DNA of 64,000 nt from Micromonospora sp. FIMYZ51 (lineage in GTDB: Bacteria; Actinomycetota; Actinomycetes; Mycobacteriales; Micromonosporaceae): positions 2,294,001 to 2,358,000 of the forward strand of contig NZ_CP134706.1 of assembly GCF_038246755.1 (NCBI RefSeq), in the 5' to 3' direction. The position numbers were made by a program, and so were the translations under genes. The notes beneath the pieces are model-generated. The model was not told the origin of the DNA, searched no databases, and saw nothing but the letters and a program-made list of their open reading frames with translations. Shown here piece by piece: positions 60,963 through 64,000 of the stretch (positions within the stretch are counted from its first letter, which is position 1; each line of letters starts with the position of its first letter).

Positions 60963-62396
60963 TCAGCCGTCCGAGGGCCGCTGCCGGGGCCACCGACGCC
61001 CGGTGCTCTTCGCCTCTCGACCCTCCCGGGCCATCCGGCCCACCAGGCCGAACCGACTGACCTGGCGCGGTGTCGCCTCCGGGTCGGCGAGCAGCATCAC
61101 CACGCTGGCCCCGCCCAGCCGGGCCCGGTCGATGCTTACCGAACCGTTGGCCTGCAACGCCACCCGCTTGGCGATGTCCAACCCCAGCCCGGTGGAACCC
61201 TGGTCGCTGGCCCCCCGGCGCAGCGCCCGGTCCGGATTGGCGATGCCCGGCCCCGCGTCGTCGATGCGGATGGCCACGTACCCGTCCCGGCGGGAGACCG
61301 CCACCTCGAACGCGGTGCCCTGCGGGGTGTAGCGGAAGACGTTGCCGATCACCGCGTCCAGCGCGGCGGCCAACTCGGCCCGCGGCACCGGCGCGGGGAT
61401 CCGCAGCTGGGCGCCGCTGACCCGGTGCGGGCGGTTCTGGTCACCGGCCAGCGCCGCCCAGAAGACCATCCGCTCCCGGACCACCTCGCTCACGTCACAG
61501 ATCGCCGGGCCCGCCTCGGTGGCCACCGCCTTGCGGGTGGTCTTGATCAGCGTGTCGATCTCGCCCTCCAGGGTGACGATCGCCTGCCGGATCCGCCGGA
61601 TGCCGCGCCGGTAGTCCAGCTCCGCCTGACTGAACGCGCCCACGCTCGTGTCGTCGGACTCCAGCGCCTCCGCGTCCAGCCGCAGCACGGTAAGCGGGGT
61701 CCGCAGCCGGTGCGACAGGTCCGCCACCAGTTCCCGCTCCTCGGTGCGGGCCGCGACCAACCGTTCCGCCATCCGGTTGAAGGCGTGCCCGGCCTCAGCC
61801 AGCTCACGCGGGCCGCTCGGCTCGACGTGTACGCCCAACTCGCCGTCGCCCACCGCGAGCGCGGCCTGCACCAGCGAGCGGGCGGCGTCCACCGTCCGGG
61901 CCGCGACCCGGTCCACCACAAGCACCGCCGCACCCACCAGGGCGAGCGCGACCCCGCCCAGCAGCAGCCAGCTGTTCCAGCCATCGCCGAGCGCGGAGTC
62001 CGGGACGAATACCTCCACCACCGCGATCTGCTCGCCGAGCACCACCGGATCGAGCCGTAGCGCGCCACCGTCGACGTCGACGACCAGCGAATGTCCCTCG
62101 GCGCGAGCCCGCGCCAACTGCGCGTCGTCGGCCCGCCCGGCGGCGCCGTCCACCGTCAGGCCGTGCACGACCGGCCGGGTCGCCGGGTCGTTGCCGGTGG
62201 CCTCGATCGCGCGGGCCACCACCTCCGGGTCGGTGCTCACCGCGAGCGCCCCGGTGACCAGGGCGCTGCGGCGGGCCGCGTCCGCGATCGCCTCCTCGCG
62301 GGCCTGACCGTTCAGGGTCAGCCCGAGCGGAACCAGGAAGGCCAGCGCCAGTAGCGCGCCCACGCCCGCCGTGAGCAGGGCCAGGGTGCGCCTCAG
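60963..62396 (-). CDS. Two-component sensor histidine kinase
   Basis: Membrane sensor kinase of about 477 aa. First TM segment TLALLTAGVGALLALAFLVP, extracytoplasmic sensor loop (about 32-150), second TM LLLGGVALALVGAAVLVVDR, HAMP (about 175-228), DHp box ELVADLSHRLRTPLTVLRLD with the phospho-His, and HATPase_c with VIGNVFRYTPQGTAF (N box), IRIDDAGPGI, STGLGLDIAKRVALQANG. The start is uncertain: CTG 62396 would overlap the regulator's stop as CTGA, or GTG 62363. It pairs with the response regulator encoded just upstream. Confidence 0.9.
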   Translation of the reverse strand: MRRTLALLTAGVGALLALAFLVPLGLTLNGQAREEAIADAARRSALVTGALAVSTDPEVVARAIEATGNDPATRPVVHGLTVDGAAGRADDAQLARARAEGHSLVVDVDGGALRLDPVVLGEQIAVVEVFVPDSALGDGWNSWLLLGGVALALVGAAVLVVDRVAARTVDAARSLVQAALAVGDGELGVHVEPSGPRELAEAGHAFNRMAERLVAARTEERELVADLSHRLRTPLTVLRLDAEALESDDTSVGAFSQAELDYRRGIRRIRQAIVTLEGEIDTLIKTTRKAVATEAGPAICDVSEVVRERMVFWAALAGDQNRPHRVSGAQLRIPAPVPRAELAAALDAVIGNVFRYTPQGTAFEVAVSRRDGYVAIRIDDAGPGIANPDRALRRGASDQGSTGLGLDIAKRVALQANGSVSIDRARLGGASVVMLLADPEATPRQVSRFGLVGRMAREGREAKSTGRRWPRQRPSDG

Positions 62397-63082
62397 TCCG
62401 GCGCCACCAGCCGAAAGCCCACCCCCCGCACGGTGCGCAGGTAACGTGGCTTCGCCGCGGACTCGCCCATTTTGCGGCGGAGCCAGTACAGGTGAACGTC
62501 GATGGTCTGGTCCTCGCCGACCGATGGCTGCCGCCATACCTCCTCCAAGAGTTCCCGCCGGGACACTACCCGGCCAGGACGGGCGGCGAGATACGCCAGC
62601 AGGTCGAATTCCTTGCGGGTCAGCGCCAGCGCCGTCCCGTCGAGGTGGGCGCTGCGTTCACCGACGTCGACCCGCAGCCCGCCGACGCTGTGCACGGCCG
62701 GCTGCACCGCCCGGCTGGCCCGGCCCACCCGGCGCAGCACGGTGGTGATCCGGGCGTCCAGATGGGCGCCGGTGAACGGTTTGACCATGTAATCGTCGGC
62801 ACCGGCCCGCAGCAGCCGGACCACGGACTGCTCGTCGTCGCGGGCGGTGGCGATGATGATCGGCACGTCGGTGATGCCGCGCAGCATCCGCAGGGCGTCG
62901 GAGCCGTCCAGGTCCGGCAGGCCGAGGTCGAGCACGACCAGGTCGGGGGTTTCCGCAGCGACCCGGCGCAGCGCGTCCAACGCGGTGCCGACCGCGTGCA
63001 CGGCATGACCCCGGTCGGTGAGTGACCGAAGCATCGCGCCGCGTACGACGTGATCGTCTTCGACCAGGAGGACGGTGGCCAC
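62393..63082 (-). CDS. OmpR/PhoB-family response regulator
   Basis: 229-aa DNA-binding regulator. Receiver domain: ATVLLVEDDHVVRGAMLRSL with the acidic pair, phospho-acceptor Asp52 in LVVLDLGLPDLDG, ATARDD and VKPF (Lys). C-terminal winged helix: LALTRKEFDLLAYLAARPGR and VDVHLYWLRRKMGESAAKPR. GTG 63082 starts the typical ATVLLVEDD sequence. The gene precedes the sensor kinase in the same transcript and is divergent from the ADP-ribosylglycohydrolase. Confidence 0.93.
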   Translation of the reverse strand: MATVLLVEDDHVVRGAMLRSLTDRGHAVHAVGTALDALRRVAAETPDLVVLDLGLPDLDGSDALRMLRGITDVPIIIATARDDEQSVVRLLRAGADDYMVKPFTGAHLDARITTVLRRVGRASRAVQPAVHSVGGLRVDVGERSAHLDGTALALTRKEFDLLAYLAARPGRVVSRRELLEEVWRQPSVGEDQTIDVHLYWLRRKMGESAAKPRYLRTVRGVGFRLVAPD

Positions 63083-63154
63083 CCAAGCACGGTACTCGCC
63101 GCCGCGAGCGGCGTCATTGCGGCCCACCCGACGTTCCGCCCAAGATGGCATGAC

Positions 63155-64000
63155 CATGTCCTTCACCCTCTATCCGGACACCCGCCTGGCGCTGGCCCGC
63201 GACGCGCTCGCCGGCCTGTCGGTCGGCGACGCCCTCGGATCCCAGTTCTTCGTGCCCGGCCACCAGCCGGCCGACCTGGCCGCCGGCCGGCTACCACCCG
63301 CGCCCTGGCAGTGGACCGACGACACCGAGATGGCCTGCTCGGTGCTGGCGGCGCTCGCCGAGGACGGCCGGATCGACCGGGACACGCTGGCCCTGGCCTT
63401 CGCCGAGCGCTGCGAGCCCTACCGTGGGTACGGCCCCGGCGCCGTACGCATTCTGCGCCTGATCCGCACCGGCACGCCGTGGCCGGTCGCCGCGGCGTCC
63501 GCCTTCGACGGGCAGGGCTCCTGCGGCAACGGCGCGGCGATGCGGGTGGCGCCGTTGGGGGCGTACTTCGCCGACTCGACCAGCCGGGCCGTCGCGCAGG
63601 CCCGGGCATCGGCCGAGGTGACCCATGCCCACCCGGAGGGGATCGCCGGGGCGGAGGCGGTGGCGGTGGCCGCCGCGCTGGCCGCCCGCGCCCGCCTGGA
63701 CGGGGACCGGCCCGAACCGGCCCGCCTGCTGGCGGGGGTGGCGGCGGCGCTGGACCCGACGACCGAGGTGTGTCGGGGCATCCGGCGGGTCGCCGGCCTG
63801 CTCGGTCGACCACTGTCGGAGATCGTGGCGGCGGTCGGCAACGGCTCCCAGGTCACCGCCCAGGACACCGTCGCGTTCACCTGCTGGGTGGCGGCCACCC
63901 AACTGCACGACTACCCGGCGGCGGTGCGGGCCTGCGTGGCGGCCGGCGGAGACGTGGACACCACGGCCGCGATCGTCGGCGGGGTGGTCGCCGCGTACGC
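63155..64000 (+). CDS. ADP-ribosylglycohydrolase family protein (3' end outside window)
   Basis: At least 282 residues, running off the window. The DraG/ARH fold motifs are present: [36 protein letters not shown] (metal-binding TDDTxM), [13 protein letters not shown] (Gly-Asn-Gly-Ala-x-Met-Arg) and the C-terminal [18 protein letters not shown] (metal Asp, D-T-D/D-T-T). It removes ADP-ribose from proteins or free ADP-ribosyl-adducts. ATG 63149 is two codons upstream and possible. Confidence 0.9.

Overview
The window is GC-rich actinobacterial DNA. The style (GTG starts, ATGA/GTGA overlaps, CBM2-bearing cellulases, an XRE/DUF397 pair, F420-type LLM oxidoreductases, DUF6401, a SigF-like sigma factor) points to Micromonosporaceae, most likely Micromonospora or a close relative. 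It looks chromosomal. I see no rRNA, tRNA, CRISPR array, transposase or origin.

Layout. 0-3 kb: end of an EcsC-like gene, an SGNH lipoprotein esterase and an aldehyde dehydrogenase. 3-11 kb: an LLM oxidoreductase, a secreted GH9 cellulase behind a perfect CebR-type operator, a PP2C phosphatase, HrpB helicase and an XRE/DUF397 pair. 11-24 kb: a bacterial GOLPH3 homologue, an APC permease with a GNAT enzyme, a SigF/SigB-type sigma factor, pirin with its MarR regulator, a secreted GH6 cellulase behind a second CebR-like operator, a renalase-like flavoprotein and a PAS-GAF-SpoIIE-HATPase phosphatase. 24-34 kb: small membrane or stress-type proteins, YihY/BrkB, ChaB, a second aldehyde dehydrogenase, a CrtI-like oxidoreductase, a dolichol-phosphate-mannose-synthase-like GT2 and two SRPBCC proteins. 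34-42 kb: a tightly packed operon with every step for nucleotide-activated D,D-heptose (GmhB, GmhA, HldE/RfaE) plus two GT9 and two GT4-type glycosyltransferases and an SDR, followed by a topoisomerase IB. 43-44.4 kb: an AT-richer island gene with the LQRLAGN motif of eCIS-linked cargo and a C-terminal HH-type toxin-like domain. 44.6-47.2 kb: a TetR regulator divergent from a DrrAB-like exporter with twin operators between them. 47.4-64 kb: RecQ, a second LLM enzyme, a NagZ-like GH3, mechanosensitive channel, holin-like/DUF3618/DUF4235 cassette, cold-shock protein, aldo/keto reductase, a Tam-like methyltransferase, adenosine deaminase, a two-component system and the start of an ADP-ribosylglycohydrolase.

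Main themes. (1) A heptose-glycoconjugate operon in a Gram-positive lineage that has no LPS. Three of its genes (GmhB-GT9, HldE, GT9) carry only -1 frameshifts, mostly in G/C runs, so either the assembly has undercalls or the operon is beginning to decay. (2) A small cellulose-utilisation regulon readable from operators upstream of GH9 and GH6. (3) A recurring architecture of short direct repeats that span or follow stop codons at gene 3' ends. (4) Dispersed palindromic intergenic elements, the most striking a 24-bp perfect inverted repeat set between a polypyrimidine and a polypurine tract at 47.2-47.39 kb.
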